A stretch of DNA of 19,402 nt from Mogibacterium sp. (GTDB taxonomy: Bacteria > Bacillota > Clostridia > Peptostreptococcales > Anaerovoracaceae). The notes beneath the pieces were generated by a model. It was not told the origin of the DNA and ran no database searches. It saw only the letters and a list, made by a program, of their open reading frames with translations. The DNA is taken from positions 12,268 to 31,669 of the forward strand of contig JAEUGJ010000013.1 in assembly GCA_016775335.1 (NCBI GenBank), in the 5' to 3' direction. This document shows positions 6,069 through 12,839 of the stretch, piece after piece (the first letter of the stretch is position 1; the number at the start of each line of letters is the position of its first letter). Made by a program: the position numbers and the translations under genes.

Positions 6069-6774
6069 TTCCCATGTCCTCCTTACATCTCGCATATGCA
6101 GCGACCGGGTCGGCTGCCTTTGTAATACTTCTTCCAATAACCAAATAGTCCGATCCCAGGGCTTTGGCCTTTGCCGGCGTTGCCACGCGGCTCTGGTCTC
6201 CCTTGGCATCTCCTGCCAGACGAATTCCCGGTGTAATCGTCCGAAAATCGGAAGCCACCCGTTCATGAATCATCGGGGATTCCCAGGCGGAGCAAACCAC
6301 TCCGTCCAGACCGGCTTTCCGAGCATTTTCTGCATAATGAACAACCACGTCTTCCATTTCACCGTTCACCAGAAGTTCCCGGTGCATCATCTCCTCATCG
6401 GTGGAGGTGAGCTGAGTTACGGCAATCAGCATCGGAATCTCCGAGCCGCCCCGCTCCTGAACGCCTTCCATCAGTCCTTCTTTCGCGGCCTGCATCATCT
6501 TAATGCCGCCGGCGGCGTGAACGTTGGTCATATCCACACCCAGTCTCGCCAGTACTTTCATGGCGCTCTTTACGGTGTTCGGAATATCGTGAAGCTTCAG
6601 GTCCAGGAAAATCCGATGACCCCGCTTCTTGATTTCTTCGATGATGGACGGACCTTCGCTGTAATACAGCTCCATGCCCACCTTTACAAATACCGGCTCT
6701 TGGAATTGATCCAAGAACTCCAGCGCTTTCTGTCCGGTTGGAAAATCCAACGCAATCATAATTGTTGGTGTCAT
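6061..6774 (-). CDS. pyrF: Orotidine 5'-phosphate decarboxylase
   Basis: The 237-residue enzyme decarboxylates OMP to UMP, the last step of the pathway. The catalytic signature FLDLKLHDIPNT (56-67, with D58, K60, D63) and the N-terminal IALDF (7-11) are present, and TPGIRL stands in the C-terminal phosphate-binding part. The pattern is that of the group I bacterial enzyme. AGGAG lies ten bases before the ATG, and the pyrD stop is only two bases upstream. Confidence 0.97.
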   Translation of the reverse strand: MTPTIMIALDFPTGQKALEFLDQFQEPVFVKVGMELYYSEGPSIIEEIKKRGHRIFLDLKLHDIPNTVKSAMKVLARLGVDMTNVHAAGGIKMMQAAKEGLMEGVQERGGSEIPMLIAVTQLTSTDEEMMHRELLVNGEMEDVVVHYAENARKAGLDGVVCSAWESPMIHERVASDFRTITPGIRLAGDAKGDQSRVATPAKAKALGSDYLVIGRSITKAADPVAAYARCKEDMGNE

Positions 6775-6776
6775 CT

Positions 6777-7694
6777 CTATACTACTCCTCTGATTTCTTC
6801 CAGGTTACGGATTCCAAGCTCCTTCATTCTCTTCGGCAGTGCATCGATGGTCTTCTGGCATGTCCACGGATCCACTAGATTGGCGGAACCGATTTCGATT
6901 CCCGTCGCGCCTGCCATGATCATTTCCAGCACATCATCCGCGCAGGAAATTCCGCCGATTCCGATAATCGGCAGCTTGCATGCGTGGTACACTTCGTTCA
7001 CCATGCGCATGGCAATCGGACGAATCGCCGGGCCGGACAGGCCGGCATACGTCTTGGACGTAATGGTCTTCCGGGTCTTCAGGTCAATCCGCATCGCCTT
7101 GAAGTTATTGATCAAGCTGATGCCGTCGGCACCGCCGCTCTCGCACGCCTTCGCAATCTCGGTGATGTCCAGCACATTCGGTGTCAGCTTCATAAAAATA
7201 GGTTTTTTTGTCACATCCCGAACCGCCCGGGTAATCTCTTCCGACAGCTTCGGATCCGACCCGAAGGCGGAACCGCCGTGATCCACGTTCGGACAGCTGA
7301 TGTTGATTTCCAGAATCTCCACCTGCTCTTCCCGGTCCACCTGTGCGGCAACCTCTCGGTACTCATCCACGCTGAAACCGCTGATATTCGCCACAATCGG
7401 TCCCTGATAGATCTTCCGCAGCTCCGGCAGATCCACAGCCCGGAAATGCTCCAGTCCCGGGTTCTGAAGGCCGATGGAATTCAGCATTCCGCTGGTGCAT
7501 TCCGCAATTCGCGGCAGCTCGTTTCCGTAGCGCGGTTCTTTCGTAATACTCTTAGTCACCAGGGCGCCTAGCTTGTTCAGGTCAAAGACATCCTTGTATT
7601 CCTGACCGTAGCCAAAGGTTCCGCTGGCCGGCATCACCGGATTCTGCAGCCGAACACCGGCGAGTTCTATGCTCATATCTACAGGGTTTCCCAT
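6777..7694 (-). CDS. pyrD: Dihydroorotate dehydrogenase B (NAD+), catalytic subunit
   Basis: The 305-residue FMN enzyme oxidises dihydroorotate to orotate. NISCPNV (131-137) puts a cysteine (C134) at the catalytic base position, which marks class 1 rather than the membrane class 2 enzyme. PASGTFGYG (22-30) and LNSIGLQNPG (71-80) are typical of the 1B type. The adjacent pyrK confirms 1B. A second in-frame ATG lies six codons on, but the first is preferred because GGAGG stands seven bases before it. It overlaps the pyrK end by 16 bases. Confidence 0.96.
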   Translation of the reverse strand: MGNPVDMSIELAGVRLQNPVMPASGTFGYGQEYKDVFDLNKLGALVTKSITKEPRYGNELPRIAECTSGMLNSIGLQNPGLEHFRAVDLPELRKIYQGPIVANISGFSVDEYREVAAQVDREEQVEILEINISCPNVDHGGSAFGSDPKLSEEITRAVRDVTKKPIFMKLTPNVLDITEIAKACESGGADGISLINNFKAMRIDLKTRKTITSKTYAGLSGPAIRPIAMRMVNEVYHACKLPIIGIGGISCADDVLEMIMAGATGIEIGSANLVDPWTCQKTIDALPKRMKELGIRNLEEIRGVV

Positions 7695-8410
7695 AGCAGC
7701 ACCTCCTTATCAAATACCGGGCCTTCCTTACATACCCGCTGAGATCCGACTTTCGTCTGAATGGAACAGCCCATGCAGGCGCCGAAGCCGCAGCCCATGC
7801 GCGCTTCCAAGCTGAACTGACCCTTCCGAACCTTTCCGTCCAGCGCCTGGAGCATCTTCAGCGGTCCGCAGGCGCAGGCGTAATCCAAAGTGTCGAAGGC
7901 ATCGGTGACAAAGCCCTTCTGTCCGTAGGAACCGTCCGCCGTCATCACCGTGATGTCGTCCGTAAAATTCTTAAATTCATCCACCAGGAAAATCTCGCCG
8001 GCCGTATTAAAACCAAGAATCACCCGGCATTTTTTTCCGGCAATGACCAGGCTTTTGGCCAGTCCCAGCATCGGCGGAATTCCGATGCCGCCGCCAATCA
8101 GGGTGCATCCGTCCAGAATGGCTTCCACATCGTATCCGTTGCCCAGACCGGTGAGAGAGGATATCTTCTCTCCCGGTTCCATCCGGCTCAGCTTCTTCGT
8201 TCCGTCTCCAACCACCTTATAAATCAGAACGTAGCGATCGCTGTCATAGGAGCTGACCGAAATCGGTCTCCGCAGGAATTTCTCCGGAACCTCCAGCATG
8301 GCAAACTGCCCCGGAGCCGTGAACGCGCACTCCGGCGTCTCCAATGTCATTTTATAGATGCCGTCCGCCAGCATCTGATTCTCCAAAATCGTGCTTTTAT
8401 CTCTCTTCAT
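7679..8410 (-). CDS. pyrK: Dihydroorotate dehydrogenase B, electron-transfer subunit
   Basis: The 243-residue partner of PyrD carries FAD and a [2Fe-2S] cluster and passes electrons to NAD+. Visible are the flavin motif RRPISVSSYD (about 47-56), the nucleotide-binding GGGIGIPPMLGLAKSL, and near the C-terminus the cysteine cluster GCGFGACMGCS with a further cysteine in RVCKEG. These four cysteines are the usual cluster ligands. GAGG precedes the ATG by eight bases, and the pyrC stop is three bases upstream. Its iron-sulfur cluster would depend on a system such as the nifS-nifU pair encoded nearby. Confidence 0.96.
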   Translation of the reverse strand: MKRDKSTILENQMLADGIYKMTLETPECAFTAPGQFAMLEVPEKFLRRPISVSSYDSDRYVLIYKVVGDGTKKLSRMEPGEKISSLTGLGNGYDVEAILDGCTLIGGGIGIPPMLGLAKSLVIAGKKCRVILGFNTAGEIFLVDEFKNFTDDITVMTADGSYGQKGFVTDAFDTLDYACACGPLKMLQALDGKVRKGQFSLEARMGCGFGACMGCSIQTKVGSQRVCKEGPVFDKEVLLWETL

Positions 8411-8413
8411 ATT

Positions 8414-9625
8414 CTATACCTCGTAGACAATCTTTCCGTTCCGGAAGGTCATCTGTGTCTTCCCGTATACCGTCCAGCCGTCAAACGGTGTGCACTTGCC
8501 CATGGACAAGAACCGGCTGCTGTCCAGAACGTACGGGTTCTCCAGATCCATTACTACGTAACCGTCGCCCATCGGAAGTTCGAAGCGTTTCCGCGGTGCG
8601 ATGGCCATCATTTCCACCAGGCGCTCCAAAGTCATCACGCCCGGACGCACCAGTCCGGTATACAGAACCGGGAACGCGCATTCCAGTCCGGTGATTCCGT
8701 TCAGGCTCTTCTCAAAGCCCTTGGACTTCTCTTCCGCACTGTGGGGTGCGTGATCCGTCGCAATCATGTCCACCGTGCCGTCCAGTGCGCCTTCAATCAT
8801 GGCTTTCCGGTCTGCCGGATCCTTAATCGGCGGGTTCATCTTGAAGCGGCCGCCGGCCTCCGGATTCTCCGCAATGCCTTTACGCACATCTTCGATATCC
8901 AGTACCAGGTAGTGGGGAGCGGTTTCGCAGGTGACGTTCACGCCGCTCTTCTTCGCATCCCGAATCACTTCCACGCTTTCCTTGCAGGAAATATGGCATA
9001 CGTGATATCCGCATCCGGTTTCATCTGCCAGCTTCAGATCTCGCTCAATCTGCCGCCATTCGCTTTCCCGTACTTTCCCCTCCCGAAGAAGGGATTCATC
9101 TTCGCAATGTGCCACAATCAGCTTGTTCAGGCTCTTTGCCACGTTCATGGCCTCCCGCATCAAACCGTCATCCTGCACGCCCTTGCCGTCATCGGAGAAG
9201 GCCAGCACGTGATTCGCCATGCCTTCCATATCCGAAAGAGTTCCGGTGCCGGACTGATCCTTAGTAATGGTGCCGTATGGGATTACCTGAATCACCGCAT
9301 CTCGGTCGATGATTTCCTGCTGCACCCGGAGGGAGTCCATATCGCAAGGTACCGGCTTCAGGTTCGGCATGGTGCCCACCGCCGTGTATCCGCCTCTGGC
9401 TCCGGCCAGGCTTCCCTGCCGGATGGTCTCCTTGTATCCGAATCCCGGTTCTCTGAAATGGACATGCACATCACAGAAAGATGGCAAAATAAAAGAGTTA
9501 TCGAGTTCGATAACTCTCTTTTCGTCACAATCATTCATATTGGTAACATCGCTAATTTCAAAAGAACCGTTATCCGTCAGTGCTCCGTCTTTATATAGTT
9601 TTCCGCCTCTGAGTACTGTCTTCAT
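8414..9625 (-). CDS. pyrC: Dihydroorotase
   Basis: The 403-residue zinc amidohydrolase cyclises carbamoyl aspartate to dihydroorotate. Metal and catalytic motifs are DVHVHFREP (52-60), HCED (173-176), HVCHIS (208-213) and ATDHAPH (289-295). The DVHVHFREPG form and the 403-residue length indicate the class I bacterial type rather than the shorter class II type of E. coli. An AGGAGGT site stands three bases before the ATG. The gene follows the RDD gene by 28 bp. Confidence 0.96.
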   Translation of the reverse strand: MKTVLRGGKLYKDGALTDNGSFEISDVTNMNDCDEKRVIELDNSFILPSFCDVHVHFREPGFGYKETIRQGSLAGARGGYTAVGTMPNLKPVPCDMDSLRVQQEIIDRDAVIQVIPYGTITKDQSGTGTLSDMEGMANHVLAFSDDGKGVQDDGLMREAMNVAKSLNKLIVAHCEDESLLREGKVRESEWRQIERDLKLADETGCGYHVCHISCKESVEVIRDAKKSGVNVTCETAPHYLVLDIEDVRKGIAENPEAGGRFKMNPPIKDPADRKAMIEGALDGTVDMIATDHAPHSAEEKSKGFEKSLNGITGLECAFPVLYTGLVRPGVMTLERLVEMMAIAPRKRFELPMGDGYVVMDLENPYVLDSSRFLSMGKCTPFDGWTVYGKTQMTFRNGKIVYEV

Positions 9626-9653
9626 GTTACCTCCTTAATTTAAACCTAGTAGA

Positions 9654-10421
9654 TTATAGCACTTTTTCATCTTCTTGTGTAGAAGTAATATCAAGTTCTG
9701 CTTGGTTTTTTTCAGGTTCCGGCGTCGCAGCACTCTCCGTCTCCGGTGCTGCCGGCTTCGTCGCGTTCTGCAGGTTCTGAAGAATTTCCATTCTCGAATC
9801 ATCGACTTCCGTCGGCGCTTGCGCCACAGTTTCCTCCGGAGCGCGAACCGGTTCCTGTGCCGTTTCCGAAGCGTCTCCGCCGTTGGGATTATCTTCCGTA
9901 AAGTCCACAAACGTCTTCTGCGGAACCGACGGCTTCTCATCAATTACATACGTATCCAGAATTTTGTCGTGCCAACCGCGGTTGTATTTATCAATCAGAA
10001 TCCAAATGTAACCCAGCCACAGGACCGACGATGATGCCTTTTTTACGATAATTTCCCGCAAAAGCATTTTCGCAAATCCAACGGGACGACCGGTTCGGGC
10101 ATCCACTACTCTCAAGCCCAGAATGGCCTTGCCGATGGTCTGGGAACGGGAGAAGAAATACAGTTCTGCACCCAAGAAAATCAGCATCAAAATCATGACT
10201 ACGGATGGGTACGATACCCCGCCCGTCACGTACGGCTGATTATTGTAGTAGGATCCGTATTCGGAGAGGCTGTTCATGGCATCCTGAATCAGACTCATTA
10301 TGCCGCTGACAACCTGTCCAAAGAATATAATGGTGATGAAAGCCACCGGCACCGAATCAATCAGTCCGGCTCCAAATCTCTTTCCTCTCGTCGCCAATTT
10401 CATTACGCGTTTTTGTGACAT
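9654..10421 (-). CDS. RDD family membrane protein
   Basis: The 255-residue protein has the RDD domain layout. An N-terminal KRFGAGLIDSVP segment (14-25) opens a first membrane span (about 18-41). A second span lies at about 72-90, then QTIGKAILGLRVVDARTGRPVG (94-115), a third hydrophobic stretch at about 131-144, and the closing GWHDKILDTYVI (149-160). The last 95 residues are acidic, rich in Pro, Glu, Ala and Thr, and look disordered. RDD proteins have no agreed single function. Some have been linked to ion or compatible-solute transport, but that cannot be assigned here. GAGGT precedes the ATG by about eight bases. It is the first gene of the unit that continues into pyrC 28 bp downstream, an unusual partner for pyrimidine synthesis. 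Confidence 0.88.
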   Translation of the reverse strand: MSQKRVMKLATRGKRFGAGLIDSVPVAFITIIFFGQVVSGIMSLIQDAMNSLSEYGSYYNNQPYVTGGVSYPSVVMILMLIFLGAELYFFSRSQTIGKAILGLRVVDARTGRPVGFAKMLLREIIVKKASSSVLWLGYIWILIDKYNRGWHDKILDTYVIDEKPSVPQKTFVDFTEDNPNGGDASETAQEPVRAPEETVAQAPTEVDDSRMEILQNLQNATKPAAPETESAATPEPEKNQAELDITSTQEDEKVL

Positions 10422-10475
10422 ATCAATTTACCTCGTTTTCTCTAAGTTCCCAAACATGGCCACACATTTCTGAAT

Positions 10476-10510
10476 ATTGTAACACAGTCCGCCGGCGGCA
10501 ATGTGAATCC
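10476..10510 (-). promoter_or_regulatory. Probable promoter of the RDD-pyr operon
   Basis: On the minus strand an extended -10 (TGTTACAAT, core at 10476-10481) lies about 55 bases before the RDD start. The -35 region is poor and is partly occupied by a CCGCCGGCGG palindrome. The leader is under 60 bases and contains no attenuator or PyrR-type anti-terminator that I can see. Confidence 0.45.
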
Positions 10511-10513
10511 TAT

Positions 10514-10556
10514 CTAAAAAACAAAAACCCGCAGCCGATATCAATCCGGCTACAGG
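10514..10556 (-). terminator. Intrinsic terminator after nifU
   Basis: On the minus strand a 10-bp stem (10547-10556 with 10528-10537, two G-U pairs) with a nine-base loop is followed by TTTTTGTTTTTT. It begins about 18 bp past the nifU stop codon and separates the iron-sulfur operon from the RDD-pyr operon. Confidence 0.85.
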
Positions 10557-10573
10557 CTTTCATCAATCATTAA

Positions 10574-10990
10574 TTACTCTTCGTGCGGCTTGAAATCCTT
10601 GATTTCCTCCGGAAGCTCCAGACCCTTTCTGGTGTAGTAATCTACCAGTGCGGATTTGATTGCCTCCTCCGCCAGTACGGAGCAGTGAATCTTTCTTGCA
10701 GGAAGTCCATCCAATGCTTCCACTACCGCCTTGTTGGACAGCTCCAGCGCTTCCTGAACGGTCTTGCCCTTAATCAGCTCGGTCGCCATGGAACTGGTGG
10801 CGATGGCAGATCCGCATCCGAAAGTCTTGAACTTGCAATCCACGATAACGTCGTTCTCAATCTTGAGGTACATCTTCATGATGTCGCCACAGACCGGGTT
10901 TCCAACTTCACCCACACCGTCTGCATCTTCGATTTCTCCGACGTTTCTCGGATTTTTGAAATGATCCATTACCTTTTCGCTATATAACAT
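10574..10990 (-). CDS. nifU: Iron-sulfur cluster assembly scaffold, NifU/IscU N-terminal type
   Basis: The 138-residue protein is the scaffold on which NifS-derived sulfur and iron are assembled into clusters. The three ligand cysteines are in their usual contexts: GNPVCGD (C34, with D36), FGCGSAIA (C59) and HCSVLAEEA (C103). It lacks the ferredoxin-like and Nfu domains of full-length nitrogen-fixation NifU, and the LPPVK chaperone-binding motif of the E. coli-type IscU is not visible. It overlaps the end of nifS by 11 bases and has a GGGAG site about nine bases before its ATG. The symbol follows common annotation of stand-alone NifU-like scaffolds, and it does not imply nitrogen fixation. 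Confidence 0.95.
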   Translation of the reverse strand: MLYSEKVMDHFKNPRNVGEIEDADGVGEVGNPVCGDIMKMYLKIENDVIVDCKFKTFGCGSAIATSSMATELIKGKTVQEALELSNKAVVEALDGLPARKIHCSVLAEEAIKSALVDYYTRKGLELPEEIKDFKPHEE

Positions 10991-12170
10991 GTTCTCTTTC
11001 TCCCTTCTCTAACTCTTCCCAGAATGGGGACATCTTTCTGTAAAGTGCCACAATCTCGTGCACTTTCTCGATGATGTAATCTACTTCTTCTTCTGTATTC
11101 TCTTCATTCAGGCTGAAACGCAGTGAGCCGTGGGCCGCCTCTACCGGAACGCCCATTCCCATCAGCACATGGCTCGGATCCAGAGACTCACTGGTACATG
11201 CGGATCCGGAGGAGCAGCGAATGCCTTCCTCATCCAGAGCCAGAAGCAGGGATTCACCCTCTACACCTTCGAAGGAATAGTTTACATTTCCCGGCAGTCT
11301 CTTCACCGGATCGCCGTTCAGCTTGGAATGCGGAATATCGCTCAGGCCCTGAATCAGACGATCCCGAAGCGCTGCGGTCTTCTTTGCGTTCGCTTCCATG
11401 TTGGCAACGCCCTCTTCCAGAGCTGCTGCCAGAGCGGCATCGCCCGGAACGTTGCAGGTACCAGCTCTCTTGCCTCTCTCCTGAGCACCGCCTTCAATTA
11501 CGTTCACCAGACGAATTCCGTTGCGGGCGTACAGAACGCCCACGCCCTTCGGTCCGTGGAACTTGTGTGCCGACATGGACAGCATATCGATATTCATTGC
11601 TTGTACATCGATTGGCAGGTGCGCCGCTGCCTGAACCGCATCGGTGTGGAACAGCACGCCCTTCTCCTTGCAGATGGCACCGATTTCCGGAATCGGCTGA
11701 ATGGCGCCCATCTCGTTATTGGCGAACATGATGGATACCAGTGCGGTATCTTCGCGAATGGCATCCCGCACCTTATTCACATCTACAATGCCGTTGCTCT
11801 CCGGAGCCAGCAGTGTGACTTCAAAGCCTTCCTTCTCCAGCTTCTTCAAAGTATGGAGAATCGCATGGTGCTCGATATTCAAGGACACCAGATGCTTCTT
11901 ACCCTTGTCCTTCAGCACTCTGGCTGCAGACAGGAGCGCCTGATTATCCGCTTCGCTTCCGCCGGAAGTGAAATAAATTTCATTCGGATTTGCCGCATTG
12001 ATGGCCTTTGCCACCTTCTCTCTGGACTCCGCCAGCTTCTCTGCGGTAATCTGACCCTCGGTATGGAGGCTGTTCGGGTTGCTGTTGTAATTCTTCAAGC
12101 AATCCATTAACGTGTTCAACGCCGTCTCACTGATATAGGTAGTCGCTGCGTTATCTGCATATACTCTCAT
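10980..12170 (-). CDS. nifS: Cysteine desulfurase, NifS/IscS class
   Basis: The 396-residue PLP enzyme takes sulfur from cysteine and passes it to the scaffold. Key sites are ADNAATT (5-11), SGGSEADN (69-76), H101 stacking on the cofactor, HTDAVQAA (175-182), and SAHKFHGPKGVG with K203 as the PLP lysine. The mobile catalytic loop RCSSGSACTS has C325, which is the class I (NifS/IscS) form rather than the SufS form. GGAGGG is four bases before the ATG. It sits between iscR and nifU in the same direction and has a probable extra promoter overlapping a dyad at 12235-12259. Confidence 0.96.
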   Translation of the reverse strand: MRVYADNAATTYISETALNTLMDCLKNYNSNPNSLHTEGQITAEKLAESREKVAKAINAANPNEIYFTSGGSEADNQALLSAARVLKDKGKKHLVSLNIEHHAILHTLKKLEKEGFEVTLLAPESNGIVDVNKVRDAIREDTALVSIMFANNEMGAIQPIPEIGAICKEKGVLFHTDAVQAAAHLPIDVQAMNIDMLSMSAHKFHGPKGVGVLYARNGIRLVNVIEGGAQERGKRAGTCNVPGDAALAAALEEGVANMEANAKKTAALRDRLIQGLSDIPHSKLNGDPVKRLPGNVNYSFEGVEGESLLLALDEEGIRCSSGSACTSESLDPSHVLMGMGVPVEAAHGSLRFSLNEENTEEEVDYIIEKVHEIVALYRKMSPFWEELEKGEREHVI

Positions 12171-12222
12171 AGAACCCTCCCTCTATAAAATATAGTATGT
12201 GTATTCTTTGTATGTCGAATTA

Positions 12223-12251
12223 AAAGTACCATATAATCCCTATTAAGTCAA
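12223..12251 (-). promoter_or_regulatory. Probable nifS promoter
   Basis: On the minus strand TTGACT (12246-12251) and TACTTT (12223-12228) are 17 bp apart. The -10 is weak, as in an activatable or repressible promoter. The -35 hexamer lies inside the dyad 12235-12259. Confidence 0.5.
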
Positions 12252-12259
12252 TAGGAATT
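12235..12259. promoter_or_regulatory. Candidate operator (25-bp dyad) upstream of nifS
   Basis: Arms AATCCCTATT (12235-12244) and AATAGGAATT (12250-12259) are inverted with one mismatch around five bases. The dyad covers the -35 hexamer of the nifS promoter. A related 25-bp sequence lies at 12770-12794 in the iscR/WG intergenic region, so I infer a binding site for the IscR-like protein. Confidence 0.55.
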
Positions 12260-12272
12260 AATGAATCCTCAC

Positions 12273-12707
12273 CTATTTTTTAATATCCAGAATCTTCTCT
12301 CGGTTTCCGTCCAGCAGATCCTGCAAGGTGATGTTCTCCAGGTAATTGGAAATCAGTCGGTCCAATCCGATCCACAACGGAAGCGTGATGCATCCCTCTG
12401 AATTGGCACAATCCACTTCGCTGTTCTTCACGCAGTCCACCGGCGCCAGGTTTCCCTCGGTCAACTGAAGGATTTCGTTGATGCTGTATTCCGAAGGTTC
12501 TTTTTTCAGCCGATAACCGCCGTTCTTTCCTCGGCAGCTCTTCAGCAGACCGCCCTTGTTCATCATGGCCACCACGATTTCCAGATATTTCAGGGATAAT
12601 TTCTGCCGCTCCGCCACCTCGGACAGAGAAACGAAACCATCCTCCTGATGTTTTGCCAGGTCCGTCAGCACCACCAGTGCGTATCGGCCCTTTGTCGAAA
12701 CCATCAT
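12273..12707 (-). CDS. iscR: Rrf2 family transcriptional regulator, IscR-like
   Basis: The 144-residue protein has an N-terminal winged helix (MVSTKGRYALVVLTDLAKH start, recognition helix near LSLKYLEIVVAMM) and the conserved KSCRGKNGGYRL segment (57-68). C92, C100 and C106 are spaced C-x7-C-x5-C, close to the cluster-binding cysteines of IscR and unlike CymR, which lacks them. It is therefore probably a [2Fe-2S]-sensing regulator of the following nifS-nifU genes. Two adjacent ATGs exist. GGAGG lies eight bases before the first and eleven before the second, so the exact start is uncertain by one codon. It precedes nifS by 102 bp. Confidence 0.92.
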   Translation of the reverse strand: MMVSTKGRYALVVLTDLAKHQEDGFVSLSEVAERQKLSLKYLEIVVAMMNKGGLLKSCRGKNGGYRLKKEPSEYSINEILQLTEGNLAPVDCVKNSEVDCANSEGCITLPLWIGLDRLISNYLENITLQDLLDGNREKILDIKK

Positions 12708-12738
12708 CTGCCTATCCTCCTTTCAAACTTACCTATTT

Positions 12739-12767
12739 AAAATACCACCGGTTCACTAGGAAATCAA
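12739..12767 (-). promoter_or_regulatory. Probable iscR promoter with overlapping TAGGAA/TTCCTA dyad
   Basis: On the minus strand TTGATT (12762-12767) and TATTTT (12739-12744) are 17 bp apart. A dyad TAGGAA (12757-12762) and TTCCTA (12772-12777) straddles the -35 hexamer, which suggests autoregulation. Confidence 0.5.
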
Positions 12768-12769
12768 GC

Positions 12770-12794
12770 AATTCCTACTAATTTGATAGAATTT
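12770..12794. promoter_or_regulatory. Candidate operator shared by iscR and the divergent WG gene
   Basis: Read on the plus strand, 12770-12794 matches the minus-strand reading of the nifS dyad at 18 of 25 positions by hand alignment. This includes AATTCCTA in the left arm and ATAG in the right. It lies upstream of the iscR -35 and overlaps the -35 of the divergent promoter at 12792-12820. Confidence 0.5.
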
Positions 12795-12820
12795 AATTTT
12801 TTCGTTAAATATGGTACAAT
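12792..12820 (+). promoter_or_regulatory. Probable promoter of the WG-repeat gene
   Basis: TACAAT (12815-12820) is preceded by TGG as an extended -10. The hexamer 17 bp upstream, TTTAAT, is a weak -35. The leader to the ATG at 12840 is short, about 13 bases from the expected start, and contains AAGGAG. Confidence 0.5.
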
Positions 12821-12839
12821 CCGGGTAAGGAGAAATACC

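Noticed and set aside
6069..6266. N-terminal extension of pyrE to 6266
   Set aside because: It would lie wholly inside pyrF. The ATG at 6068 has a good ribosome site and matches the family N-terminus.
12783..12839. Earlier start for the WG gene at 12783
   Set aside because: It lies upstream of the probable -10 and has no ribosome site, whereas the ATG at 12840 has AAGGAG at seven bases.
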